From UBA1259 sp964453915 (GTDB lineage: Bacteria; Bacillota; Clostridia; Christensenellales; Borkfalkiaceae), in the NCBI GenBank assembly GCA_964453915.1, contig CAYVPW010000027.1, positions 1-17,823 of the forward strand: 17,823 nucleotides of DNA. The letters are read 5' to 3'. The notes under the pieces were generated by a model. The model was not told the DNA's origin. It worked only from the letters and a program-made list of their open reading frames with translations, and did no database searches. The translations under genes and the position numbers were made by a program. Shown here piece after piece: positions 1 to 7,432 of the stretch (positions within the stretch are counted from its first letter, which is position 1; each line of letters starts with the position of its first letter).

Positions 1-205
1 CTTTACAAGTTGTTTGGTGTAAACGCGGAACTTTTAATCGATCACGCTTGGGGATATGCAACAAAACTCGAATCGCACGGAATGTTTACAATGGGCGACG
101 TTGCAAAATGTTCCGTCGGAAAACCAAACGAATATTATAACGAAGAGTTGCTTTACAAGTTGTTTGGTGTAAACGCGGAACTTTTAATCGATCACGCTTG
201 GGGAT
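1..205. repeat. Exact 55-base direct repeat with a 150-base period
   Basis: Bases 1-55 and 151-205 are identical by eye and diverge immediately afterwards (GGGATATGCA versus GGGATGGGAG). The period is 150 bases, exactly 50 codons, so the polymerase frame is kept. The first copy starts at the very first base, so it may continue leftwards. The junction has GGAT in common with what a normal family member would encode there (a Gly-Tyr-Ala context), which fits a short-homology duplication. It also fits a graph-assembly contig end at a k-mer of 55. Confidence 0.9.
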
Positions 206-858
206 GGGAGCCTTGTCGCATATCCGATATAAAATCGTATAAACCAAGCACTAACAGTATTAGTTCAGGGCAGGTTTTACATTGTCCGTATAATGCAAAA
301 CAAGCGCGATTGATCGTCCACGAAATGATTGATTTACTTGTTCTCGATTTAGTCGAAAAGGGGCTTGTAACTAATCAAATAGTTCTTACTATCGGCTACG
401 ATATTGAAAACTTAACGAACGGCGAAATCAGTAAAAATTATGACGGGGAAGTCGTGTTTGACCGTTATGGACGAAAAATTCCGAAATACTCACACGGGAC
501 GAAAAATCTCGATAGGTATTCTTCGTCTACGAAATTGATAACGCAAGCGACTCTCGATTTATATGATAGAATAATAAACAAAGATTTGCTTGTCAGACGT
601 ATTAACGTGTGCGCCGCAAAACTCTTAACCGAAGAAGAAGCGAAGAAAGAAGTGGGATACGTGCAGTTGGATATTTTTTCCGATTACGGAAAAATAGAGG
701 AAAAGAAGAAAGTAGAAGCGCGTGAAAAAGATATGCAGAAAGCCGTTTTGGATATAAAAAAGAAATTCGGGAAGAACGCTATTCTGAAAGGTATGAATTT
801 GCAAGAAGGTGCAACGGCAAAAGACAGAAACGAGCAGATAGGCGGGCATAAGGCATGA
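1..858 (+). CDS. Y-family translesion DNA polymerase (UvrX/UmuC-like), 3' part only
   Basis: Error-prone polymerase of the UmuC/DinB superfamily that copies past damaged template. The frame is open from base 1, so the gene starts left of the window and the palm and catalytic residues are not visible; 285 codons remain. Seen: a thumb-region segment (KLESHGMFTMGDVAKCS, NEYYNEELLYKLFG), then the little-finger domain with STNSISSGQVLHCPY and a long lysine/glutamate-rich tail ending in AKDRNEQIGGHKA, typical of the Firmicutes UvrX type. Its stop overlaps the start of a YolD-like gene in ATGA, the usual translationally coupled pair. Such pairs are often SOS-induced, but the promoter is outside the window. 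Odd: LYKLFGVNAELLIDHAWG occurs twice, 50 residues apart and in frame, so the reading at the left edge is either a 50-residue duplication or an assembly join. Family call is firm; the integrity of the 5' part is not. Confidence 0.9.
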   Translation, partial: LYKLFGVNAELLIDHAWGYATKLESHGMFTMGDVAKCSVGKPNEYYNEELLYKLFGVNAELLIDHAWGWEPCRISDIKSYKPSTNSISSGQVLHCPYNAKQARLIVHEMIDLLVLDLVEKGLVTNQIVLTIGYDIENLTNGEISKNYDGEVVFDRYGRKIPKYSHGTKNLDRYSSSTKLITQATLDLYDRIINKDLLVRRINVCAAKLLTEEEAKKEVGYVQLDIFSDYGKIEEKKKVEAREKDMQKAVLDIKKKFGKNAILKGMNLQEGATAKDRNEQIGGHKA

Positions 859-1292
859 ACGAAAATGCGAGAAAGAAATATGGCAATATTATAGATATGC
901 CACATCATCAATCTGAAAAAAGACCGCATATGTCTATGTATGACCGAGCGGCGCAATTCTCTCCGTTTGCGGCGTTGACAGGACACGCCGACGCTATAAA
1001 AGAAACAGCAAGAACAACAGACGAGTATAACGATCCGTCGGAAGAAATGAAAGCAATGATGAACGAAAAAATTTTGCTTTTAATGTCTGAACTGTCAAGT
1101 GAGCCGACTATCAGTATAACTTATTTTAAGCCAGATGAAAAGAAATCGGGTGGCGCGTATATAACAATTACGGGGATAATTAAGAAGATAAGGCAAGACG
1201 AAAGGCTGATACAAATGACGTCGGGAGACCTTATTCCGATAGATATGATATTTGATATTGACGGAGAGATTTTCGGCAGCATAGATTACTAA
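855..1292 (+). CDS. YolD-like protein, partner of the Y-family polymerase
   Basis: A 145-residue YolD-like family protein. The diagnostic block is at residues about 26-44 (MSMYDRAAQFSPFAALTGH), preceded by IIDMPHH and followed by a helix and a beta-rich C-terminal half (ISITYFKPDEKKSGGAYI, DLIPIDMIFDID). YolD proteins occur with UvrX/UmuC-type polymerases of Firmicutes and are thought to modulate or support them, by analogy with UmuD; the mechanism is not settled. The start codon overlaps the polymerase stop (ATGA at 855-858), with AAGG just upstream, so translation is coupled. Length and motifs are normal and no damage is seen. Confidence 0.9.
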   Translation: MNENARKKYGNIIDMPHHQSEKRPHMSMYDRAAQFSPFAALTGHADAIKETARTTDEYNDPSEEMKAMMNEKILLLMSELSSEPTISITYFKPDEKKSGGAYITITGIIKKIRQDERLIQMTSGDLIPIDMIFDIDGEIFGSIDY

Positions 1293-1315
1293 AAGAGAGA
1301 TAAGGGAAAGAACTG

Positions 1316-1378
1316 ATGAAACTAAATTATAATAAACTATGGAAATTGTTGAGTGAAATTTTTATTTATCCCATATAA
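1316..1378 (+). pseudogene. Broken start of an XRE-type helix-turn-helix regulator
   Basis: An ATG with a good ribosome site (AAGGGA at 1302-1307) begins a 20-codon frame, MKLNYNKLWKLL, then SEIFIYPI and a stop. The first 12 residues match the usual opening of small Cro/C1-type regulators of Firmicutes mobile elements (the M-x-x-YxKLWKLL-x-DK pattern). The helix-turn-helix that should follow is absent. Such regulators commonly follow uvrX-yolD pairs, so this is read as the third gene of that cassette cut off by a deletion. The motif is short, so chance is not excluded. Confidence 0.4.
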
Positions 1379-1384
1379 AAGAGA

Positions 1385-1414
1385 TTGACTTCAGGTATTC
1401 TTTAACGATATAAT
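1385..1414 (+). promoter_or_regulatory. Sigma-70-type promoter for the candidate small RNA
   Basis: TTGACT at 1385-1390, an 18-base spacer, and TATAAT at 1409-1414. Transcription would start near 1421. No protein gene follows before the terminator at 1573-1595. Confidence 0.5.
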
Positions 1415-1420
1415 AACGGA

Positions 1421-1596
1421 AAATAAAATTTTCGAGTAAAACTCTTTATACATTATATATAATATATAAGACCGCCAATAATAAAAAGTAGTTGGCGAAC
1501 TTGAAAGTGAAGATCGCCAAGATCGCCAAAACGTCAAAAAAACAATGGCGAACTTCCCATATAAGAAAAAAGACACGGTGACGAGCCGTGTTTTTA
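1421..1596 (+). ncRNA. Candidate structured small RNA, about 175 nt, unknown family
   Basis: Bounded by a plausible promoter (1385-1414) and a Rho-independent terminator (1573-1595). It carries complementary repeats: CGCCAA at 1473-1478, TTGGCGA at 1492-1498, GATCGCCAA twice in tandem at 1512-1520 and 1521-1529, and TGGCGA at 1546-1551. TTGGCGA can pair with the upstream CGCCAA or with either downstream TCGCCAA, and the last TGGCGA can also pair with them, so alternative folds are possible. TGGCGAACTT also occurs twice as a direct repeat (1493-1502, 1546-1555). No convincing coding frame is present. I recognise no RNA family; existence as a transcript is inference. Confidence 0.35.
1573..1595 (+). 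terminator. Rho-independent terminator
   Basis: Stem ACACGG (1573-1578) with CCGTGT (1586-1591), a 7-base loop, then T residues; flanking A and T runs lengthen the pairing. It ends the candidate small RNA and any read-through from the YolD operon. Confidence 0.7.
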
Positions 1597-1639
1597 ATTT
1601 AGGAAATGACAGCTAAAAAGAGAGCTTGAGACACATAAG

Positions 1640-1678
1640 TTAGCACATTTGTCTAAACGATAAATGTGCTAATTTTTT
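1640..1678 (+). terminator. Strong Rho-independent terminator
   Basis: A perfect 11-bp stem, TTAGCACATTT (1640-1650) with AAATGTGCTAA (1662-1672), an 11-base loop, then TTTTTT. Confidence 0.8.
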
Positions 1679-1719
1679 GCATTTTTAGGGCATTTTTGGG
1701 CAATTTTAATGGTAAATCG

Positions 1720-1748
1720 CTTTGATTTATGAGAAATCAAAGGATTTT
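1720..1748 (+). terminator. Terminator-like hairpin
   Basis: A perfect 9-bp stem, CTTTGATTT (1720-1728) with AAATCAAAG (1734-1742), a 5-base loop, then GATTTTT. The stem is AT-rich, so strength is uncertain. Confidence 0.45.
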
Positions 1749-1841
1749 TGGCAAAACAGGTTGTCTAAAATTTAAGGAAAATCCGTTTGACTTTTTTGAT
1801 AACTGAACTAGATAGTGCAACTGTATCATATAAGATTTATT

Positions 1842-1910
1842 AAAAAGTCCGCATAGACTTCTAAATAAACGAGAGAAAAATAGTTCTCACAAGTGGAGAA
1901 CGGATTTTTT
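1842..1910 (+). terminator. Nested hairpin structure ending in a T-run
   Basis: The inner stem GTTCTC (1883-1888) pairs with GAGAAC (1896-1901), extended by AC/GT with one bulge, followed by GGATTTTTT. An outer arm AAAAAGTCCG (1842-1851) can pair with CGGATTTTTT (1901-1910) with one G-U pair, which would compete with or enclose the inner hairpin. This could be a plain terminator or a regulated leader. No T-box, SAM or other riboswitch motif was recognised. Confidence 0.45.
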
Positions 1911-1929
1911 GTGTCCTTTTTATATTTGT

Positions 1930-1958
1930 TTGACATAAAATATAGATAATAGTATAAT
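1930..1958 (+). promoter_or_regulatory. Perfect-consensus promoter, distal promoter of gyrB
   Basis: TTGACA at 1930-1935, a 17-base spacer and TATAAT at 1953-1958, all consensus. Transcription would start near 1965, about 190 bases before gyrB, and reach the hairpin at 1971-1993 almost at once. Confidence 0.75.
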
Positions 1959-1970
1959 ATAAGAGTCATA

Positions 1971-1995
1971 AAACACTTCTTCGTGGAGTGTTTTT
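1971..1995 (+). promoter_or_regulatory. 5' hairpin in the gyrB leader
   Basis: AAACACT (1971-1977) pairs with AGTGTTT (1987-1993), extended by a U-G and a C-G pair around a UUCGU loop, then TTAG. It lies only 6-30 bases after the predicted start of the consensus promoter. This is too early for an ordinary attenuator, so it may act as an mRNA-stabilising 5' stem. It could also terminate transcripts arriving from further upstream. Confidence 0.5.
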
Positions 1996-2086
1996 AGTAT
2001 TTTTCAAGCAATTCTAAAAAAAATTTAAGAAAATTTCAAAAAACTACTTGAAAACGATTGACAAACTAACAAGTGTAAAAAAGGGC

Positions 2087-2115
2087 TTGTATTTTTCTGT
2101 GTTTTATGGTATAAT
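2087..2115 (+). promoter_or_regulatory. Proximal gyrB promoter with extended -10
   Basis: TTGTAT at 2087-2092, a 17-base spacer, and TGG-TATAAT with TATAAT at 2110-2115. The TG motif makes an extended -10. Start expected near 2122, giving a leader of about 30 bases before the gyrB ATG. A further TTGACA at 2058-2063 has no -10 at proper spacing. Confidence 0.65.
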
Positions 2116-2152
2116 TCTAAAGTACAAAAAATAATTTTCCACGGGTGTAAAA

Positions 2153-4063
2153 ATGGAAGAAAAAAACAAAATTCAGGGCAACTACGGAGAGGGGCAAATT
2201 CAAGTTTTAGAAGGGTTGGACCCCGTAAGAAAAAGACCGGGTATGTATATAGGCTCAACGGACGTTAGGGGGCTTCATCACCTAGTTCAAGAAATAGTGG
2301 ATAACTCTATAGACGAGGCGCTTTCCGGCTATTGCGATACAATAACCGTTATTTTTAACGACGACGGGTCTTGTACCGTAAAAGATAACGGAAGGGGAAT
2401 TCCTACGGCAATTCACCACACGGAAGGTATTTCTGCGGTAGAAGTAGTGCTTACAAAACTTCACGCCGGCGGAAAGTTCGGCGGTGGCGGATATAAAATT
2501 TCGGGAGGTTTGCACGGCGTTGGTTTGTCTGTTGTAAACGCACTTTCGGAATGGTTAGAGGTGGAAGTATATCAAAACGGTAACCATTATAAACAAATTT
2601 ACAACAGGGGTATTCCGCAAGCACCGCTAAAAATAATCGGCACGGCTGATTTTACGGGCACTTGGGTGACCTTTATGCCGGACGACGAGATTTTTGAAAC
2701 GGTAGACTTTAATTACGACACCGTTAAAACAAGACTTCGCGAACTTGCTTATCTAAACAAAGGTCTTACCATAAAAATGGAAGACAAGCGTGTAGGTAGA
2801 GAACATAAAGACGAATTTTGCTACGTTGGCGGAATAGCGCACTTTGTAGAAGATTTAAGTGCTAACAAAACCCCCATTTTTGCAAAGCCCGTTTATTTTG
2901 ACGTTTTTTACGGAGACACGGAAGTAGAAGTTGCCTTGCAATATACGGATACTTATACGGAAGTAATTTATGCGTTCGCAAACAACATAAACACCGAAGA
3001 AGGTGGAACGCACCTAGAAGGTTTTAAGAGTTCTTTAACTAAAATAATCAACGAATTCGGTAAAAAGTTAAACGTTTTAAAGGGAGAAGAAAAAGTTTCA
3101 TCGGACGACGTGAGAGAAGGTATCGTTGCGGTTGTTTCCGTAAAACTTACCGAGCCGCAATTTGAAGGGCAAACCAAAACCAAACTAGGTAATTCGGAAA
3201 TGAGAAACTACGTTACGAAGGCTATGAACGAGTACTTCGGCTCTTTCCTAGAAGAAAATCCCGACAAGGCTAAAGAAGTGTTGATAAAATGCGTCACTGC
3301 GCAGCGTGCCAGAGAGGCTGCAAGGCTTGCGAGAGAAAGCACGAGAAGAAAAGGCGCTTTAGAAAGCACCACTCTTCCCGGTAAACTTGCGGATTGTTCT
3401 GATAAAAACCCCGAATTTTGCGAAATTTTATTGGTAGAAGGAGATTCTGCAGGCGGAAGCGCAAAACAGGGCAGGGATAGGCGTTTTCAGGCGATTTTGC
3501 CACTTCGCGGTAAAATATTAAACGTGGAAAAGGCTAGAATAAACAGAATTTTAGAAAACGAAGAAATAAAGGCAATGATTACGGCTTTCGGTGGCGGCAT
3601 GCAGGACGATTTCGACGTGACGAAATTGCGCTACGACAGAATTATTTGTATGACCGATGCCGACGTTGACGGAAGCCATATAAGAATTTTGTTGCTAACC
3701 TTCTTTTTCCGTTTTATGAAGCCGCTTATAGAGCAAGGGCACGTATATATCGCTCAACCGCCGCTATATAAGGCTACTAAAAACAAAGTGGATAAATATT
3801 TGTATTCTGATAAAGAACTTTCTGATTATTTGGCGGAAGCCGGAAAATGCGATATTCAAAGATACAAAGGTTTGGGTGAAATGGACCCGGAACAACTGTG
3901 GGATACAACTATGAATCCTGAAACCAGAACCATGCTTAAAGTGACGATGGAAGACGCTATAGAAGCGGACGAAACGTTTACTAAACTTATGGGAGACAAT
4001 CCTGAACTTCGCCGTCAATTTATAGAAGAAAACGCAAAATTAGTGACGGATTTAGACGTATAA
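2153..4063 (+). CDS. gyrB: DNA gyrase subunit B
   Basis: ATPase subunit of DNA gyrase, which with GyrA forms the A2B2 enzyme that introduces negative supercoils. The 636 residues are the usual length for the short (Gram-positive type) GyrB. In order: a GHKL ATPase domain with EIVDNSIDEA, DNGRGIP and GGLHGVGLSVVNALS; a transducer domain; a TOPRIM domain with EGDSAGGSAKQGRDR (Glu429) and DADVDGSHIR (Asp502, Asp504, Asp506), the metal-binding residues; then the C-terminal tail with RYKGLGEMDPEQLW that contacts GyrA. The ATG has GGGTG about 6 bases upstream. gyrA follows after 22 bases. The usual dnaA-dnaN-recF neighbourhood is not present on the left, where accessory DNA lies instead. Two promoters and a hairpin precede it; gyrase genes are often induced by DNA relaxation, but nothing here proves that. 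Confidence 0.99.
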   Translation: MEEKNKIQGNYGEGQIQVLEGLDPVRKRPGMYIGSTDVRGLHHLVQEIVDNSIDEALSGYCDTITVIFNDDGSCTVKDNGRGIPTAIHHTEGISAVEVVLTKLHAGGKFGGGGYKISGGLHGVGLSVVNALSEWLEVEVYQNGNHYKQIYNRGIPQAPLKIIGTADFTGTWVTFMPDDEIFETVDFNYDTVKTRLRELAYLNKGLTIKMEDKRVGREHKDEFCYVGGIAHFVEDLSANKTPIFAKPVYFDVFYGDTEVEVALQYTDTYTEVIYAFANNINTEEGGTHLEGFKSSLTKIINEFGKKLNVLKGEEKVSSDDVREGIVAVVSVKLTEPQFEGQTKTKLGNSEMRNYVTKAMNEYFGSFLEENPDKAKEVLIKCVTAQRAREAARLARESTRRKGALESTTLPGKLADCSDKNPEFCEILLVEGDSAGGSAKQGRDRRFQAILPLRGKILNVEKARINRILENEEIKAMITAFGGGMQDDFDVTKLRYDRIICMTDADVDGSHIRILLLTFFFRFMKPLIEQGHVYIAQPPLYKATKNKVDKYLYSDKELSDYLAEAGKCDIQRYKGLGEMDPEQLWDTTMNPETRTMLKVTMEDAIEADETFTKLMGDNPELRRQFIEENAKLVTDLDV

Positions 4064-4085
4064 AACAGGCTAAGGAGACAACGCA

Positions 4086-6623
4086 ATGATTAAAAGAGAC
4101 GCTCCGGCAGAATTGACCGCCGAATTTAAAGAAAAGCTTGCCAAAACAAAGCTTATAAATATAGAAGTCAACAACGAAGTTAAAAAATCGTTTATAGCAT
4201 ACGCTATGGCGGTTAACGTTTCCCGTGCTATTCCGGACGTGAGAGACGGAATGAAGCCCGTTCACCGCCGTATTTTGTATGCTATGCACGATATGGGGCT
4301 AACTCACGATAAGGCGTTTAAAAAATGCGCTAAAATAGTCGGTGAAGTTTTGGGTAAATATCACCCCCACGGGGACAGTTCCGTTTACGATGCTTTGGTT
4401 CGTTTGGCGCAAGACTTTTCTATAAACTGTCCGCTTGTAGACGGGCACGGAAACTTTGGTTCTATAGACGGAGACTCCGCTGCTGCATACAGGTATACGG
4501 AAGCAAGGCTTTCTAAATTAGCAAGCGAAATGCTTAGAGAAATAGATAAAGATACCGTTGATTTTTATCCTAACTTCGACGATACCGAAATGCAACCCGT
4601 TGTATTGCCGTCTAGAATTCCAAACATTTTGGTAAACGGTTCTGACGGTATAGCCGTCGGTATGGCAACAAATATTCCGCCGCACAATTTAGGAGAATGT
4701 TTAGACGGGTGCATAGCACTTATGGAAAATCCCGATATTACCACGGAAGAACTTATGGAATATATCCCCGCACCCGATTATCCTACCGGTGGCGTGTTGA
4801 TGGGGAGAGCGGGTATAAAACAGGCGTATAAAACCGGAAAAGGCGGTTTTGTTTTGCGTGCTAAAACCGATATAGAAGAGTGCGCTAACGGAAGAGAAAA
4901 AATAGTCGTAACGGAAATTCCTTATCAAGTAAACAAAGAAGAACTTGTTAAATCAATCGCCTCTATGGTAAACGATAAGAGAATAGAAGGAATAAGCAAT
5001 TTAAGGGACGAATCGGACCGTCACGGTATGCGTATTGTTATAGAACTTAAAAAAGACGTAAACGCACAGGTTGTGTTAAATACATTGTTTAAGCATACCA
5101 ACTTGCAGGTTAAGGACGGAATTATTCTTCTTGCTTTGGTTGACGGAGAGCCTAAGGTTTTGGGACTAAAAGAGATTTTAGAGCACTATATTTCTCACCA
5201 AATTAAAGTTATAGAAAGGCGCACGAAATACGACCTTAATAAGGCGGAAGAAAGAGAGCATATAGTTAAGGGTTTGGTGATAGCGCTAAACAACATAGAC
5301 AGAGTAATAGAGATAATAAAGGCAAGTTCCGATAAAAACGACGCTACGGTTAAACTAATGGAAGAGTTTGGGCTTTCGGATAGGCAGGCAAACGCAATAT
5401 TAGAAATGAGATTGCAACGCCTAACCGCAATGGAAGTTGAAAAACTTAACGAAGAACTTGTAGAATTAGACAACACGATAGCGGACTTAAAGGATATTTT
5501 GGCTAATGAATCCAGAGTGAGAGACATTATCAAAAACGATATGAAAGAGATAAAAGAAAAATATCCTTCTCCCAGAAAAACAGAACTTTCTTACGATTAC
5601 GGCGAAATAGACGTTGAAGACCTTATTCCCGTAGAAGACGTTATAGTTAGTATGACTCACAAAGGATACGTAAAGCGTTTACCCGTAAACGAGTATAAAA
5701 CGCAACACCGTGGCGGAAAGGGAATTACGGCGCATAAGCCAAAAGACGAAGATTTTGTAGAAAACATATTCGTTTCCTCCTCTCACGACAGTATTTTGTT
5801 CTTTACCGATAAAGGAAAAGTTTACAGCATTAAGGCGTATATGATTCCGGAAGCACAAAGAACGGCAAGGGGCAGGGCGATTGTAAACCTTATCCAATTA
5901 GGTGAAAACGAAAAGGTTTGCGCTATGATTCCGTTAAAGGCAAATACCGAAGGGTATATAATTATGGCAACAAAGAACGGACTTATAAAAAAGACCGCAC
6001 TTTGTGAATTCGACAGTATTAGAAAGACTGGAAAGAAAGCCATTAGCATAAACGATGGAGACGATCTTATTTCCGTTGGATTAACCACGGGAGAAGACGA
6101 AGTAATTATGGCTTCTCACGAAGGAAAGTGCATAAGATTCTCCGAAAAAGACGTCCGTGCTATGGGTAGAGATACTCAAGGTGTAAAGAGTATGGATTTG
6201 ACGGATGATTACTTGGTTGATATGGCTGTTATAAAGCCCGATTGCGAAGTGATTACAATGACCGAAAACGGATACGGAAAGCGTTCTGATATAGAAGAAT
6301 TCAGATTGCAGAACCGTGCGGGAAAAGGCATTAAGGCAGGCGTGTTTAACGAAAAAACAGGAAAACTTGTAAGCCTTAAACTTGTTTCTGAAACGGAAGA
6401 CATAATGATTATTACTTTGGGTGGAACGATAATAAGAGTTTCCGCAAACGATATAAGCAAGATAGGTAGAAATACCCAAGGCGTAAGAGTAATGAGAATA
6501 GACGATTCCGTTGTGTCCGGCATAACCGTGACGCCAAAAAACGAAGACGAGACTGATGGCGCGGAAACGGCTGAAGAAACCGTGACGGCAGGTGAAGAAA
6601 ACGAAACGCCCACTGAAAACTAA
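4086..6623 (+). CDS. gyrA: DNA gyrase subunit A
   Basis: Breakage-reunion subunit of DNA gyrase, 845 residues, complete. The N-terminal winged-helix/tower region carries the catalytic tyrosine, Tyr137 in AAAYRYTEARL (equivalent to E. coli Tyr122). The quinolone-resistance region reads HPHGDSSVYD, with Ser98 and Asp102 at the positions of E. coli Ser83 and Asp87, so it is wild type. The C-terminal DNA-wrapping beta-pinwheel has a GyrA box, QHRGGKG, at about residues 540-546, as expected for a supercoiling gyrase rather than topoisomerase IV. The last 25 residues are an acidic Glu/Thr-rich tail. AAGGAGA lies about 8 bases before the ATG. Co-transcribed with gyrB and closed by the hairpin at 6634-6666. 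Confidence 0.99.
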   Translation: MIKRDAPAELTAEFKEKLAKTKLINIEVNNEVKKSFIAYAMAVNVSRAIPDVRDGMKPVHRRILYAMHDMGLTHDKAFKKCAKIVGEVLGKYHPHGDSSVYDALVRLAQDFSINCPLVDGHGNFGSIDGDSAAAYRYTEARLSKLASEMLREIDKDTVDFYPNFDDTEMQPVVLPSRIPNILVNGSDGIAVGMATNIPPHNLGECLDGCIALMENPDITTEELMEYIPAPDYPTGGVLMGRAGIKQAYKTGKGGFVLRAKTDIEECANGREKIVVTEIPYQVNKEELVKSIASMVNDKRIEGISNLRDESDRHGMRIVIELKKDVNAQVVLNTLFKHTNLQVKDGIILLALVDGEPKVLGLKEILEHYISHQIKVIERRTKYDLNKAEEREHIVKGLVIALNNIDRVIEIIKASSDKNDATVKLMEEFGLSDRQANAILEMRLQRLTAMEVEKLNEELVELDNTIADLKDILANESRVRDIIKNDMKEIKEKYPSPRKTELSYDYGEIDVEDLIPVEDVIVSMTHKGYVKRLPVNEYKTQHRGGKGITAHKPKDEDFVENIFVSSSHDSILFFTDKGKVYSIKAYMIPEAQRTARGRAIVNLIQLGENEKVCAMIPLKANTEGYIIMATKNGLIKKTALCEFDSIRKTGKKAISINDGDDLISVGLTTGEDEVIMASHEGKCIRFSEKDVRAMGRDTQGVKSMDLTDDYLVDMAVIKPDCEVITMTENGYGKRSDIEEFRLQNRAGKGIKAGVFNEKTGKLVSLKLVSETEDIMIITLGGTIIRVSANDISKIGRNTQGVRVMRIDDSVVSGITVTPKNEDETDGAETAEETVTAGEENETPTEN

Positions 6624-6633
6624 ATAAAAATTA

Positions 6634-6666
6634 ACTCTCCTTTCTTATTTTGAAAGGAGAGTTTTT
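6634..6666. terminator. Bidirectional terminator between gyrA and trmO
   Basis: A perfect 11-bp stem, ACTCTCCTTTC (6634-6644) with GAAAGGAGAGT (6652-6662), a 7-base loop and a following T-run. The minus strand also runs into T-rich sequence, so it can serve the convergent trmO. Confidence 0.85.
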
Positions 6667-6686
6667 ATATGGTCTTGGATTTTAGA

Positions 6687-7373
6687 TTATATTTTAGAAA
6701 TATCCGTGATAAAAGCTGTGCCGTTATTTACGGTAAAAGAAACGTCTAAATTTTTAATTTTCATTTTATAAACCCTTAGCGGGTCGTTTTGATAAGAGGG
6801 ACGGGGGTCTTCTTTTATAACGTCTATAAGTAAATTTATAAAGTTTGCATCAAAATTATCGCTTATAGTTTTGGGCACTTCTACTTTAAGTTTATAATTT
6901 GTAAAATCATCCGCAAAACCGCCGATTGCATCTAAATGGCAATCAGAAGACGGAAGATAGGGTTTTATATCGTATATATCGCTTCCGTCTAAAATATCTA
7001 CACCCCCAACGTGTATAACCGTGCCGTAATCTTCCGTGTCGGCAATATCTAAAATTTTAACCGAAGACAAACCTATTGAGTTAGGGCGAAAAGGCGAACG
7101 GCTGGCAAAAACGCCCACTCTTTTATTTCCGCCTAGCCGAGGCGGGCGAACGGTGGGTGAAAATTCTTTTTGGTGGCTTTTAGAAAAATCGAACAAAATC
7201 CATAAATGGCTAAAATTTTCTAATCCTTTTAGCGCTTCTTTTTTTCTAAATTCTTTTTCAAATATAATGGTTCCTTTTAGCCAAGATACCCTTCCGCTTT
7301 GCCTTGGAATACCGAATTTATCCGTGAAATCCGTTTTTATTTTTGCAATGGGGTTTATCGTTCTTTCTTTCAT
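6687..7373 (-). CDS. trmO: tRNA (N6-threonylcarbamoyladenosine(37)-N6)-methyltransferase TrmO
   Basis: TsaA/YaeB family enzyme that uses S-adenosylmethionine to methylate t6A37 to m6t6A in ACY-decoding tRNAs. The 228 residues compare with about 235 in E. coli TrmO. Family blocks: FGIPRQSGRV at 20-29, SHLWILFDF at 55-63, RPPRLGGNKRVGVFASRSPFRPNSIGLS spread over 76-103, and a C-terminal domain with DPRPSYQND. The gene stands alone, convergent with gyrA. A promoter is seen at 7433-7461, but no clear Shine-Dalgarno sequence precedes this ATG. The long plus-strand frame inside it (7036-7380) is an antisense shadow. Confidence 0.96.
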   Translation of the reverse strand: MKERTINPIAKIKTDFTDKFGIPRQSGRVSWLKGTIIFEKEFRKKEALKGLENFSHLWILFDFSKSHQKEFSPTVRPPRLGGNKRVGVFASRSPFRPNSIGLSSVKILDIADTEDYGTVIHVGGVDILDGSDIYDIKPYLPSSDCHLDAIGGFADDFTNYKLKVEVPKTISDNFDANFINLLIDVIKEDPRPSYQNDPLRVYKMKIKNLDVSFTVNNGTAFITDISKI

Positions 7374-7432
7374 AATATAACATTTTATCGATTTTTGTTT
7401 TTTATACGGTTTTTGTTAGTTTAACCAAAAAT

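Noticed and set aside
1471..1555. Repeated GATCGCCAA/TGGCGAACTT segments as a CRISPR array
   Set aside because: The repeats are 9-10 bases at irregular spacing in both orientations, with no spacers of equal length and no cas gene.
1545..1616. A 23-codon frame starting MANFPYKKKD across the terminator at 1573
   Set aside because: No ribosome site, it reads through the hairpin, and I do not recognise the peptide.
1842..1910. T-box or other known riboswitch upstream of gyrB
   Set aside because: The T-box consensus and other known aptamer cores are absent; only hairpins and a T-run are visible.
2058..2063. TTGACA as the -35 of gyrB
   Set aside because: The nearest good -10 is 46 bases away; the proximal TTGTAT at 2087 has the right 17-base spacing.
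6081..6613. Minus-strand frames of 132 and 134 codons inside gyrA
   Set aside because: They are antisense to the well-conserved GyrA C-terminal domain, with low-complexity composition and no ribosome site.
7036..7380. A 114-codon plus-strand frame opposite trmO
   Set aside because: The minus-strand frame matches TrmO throughout; this one has no family resemblance and no ribosome site.
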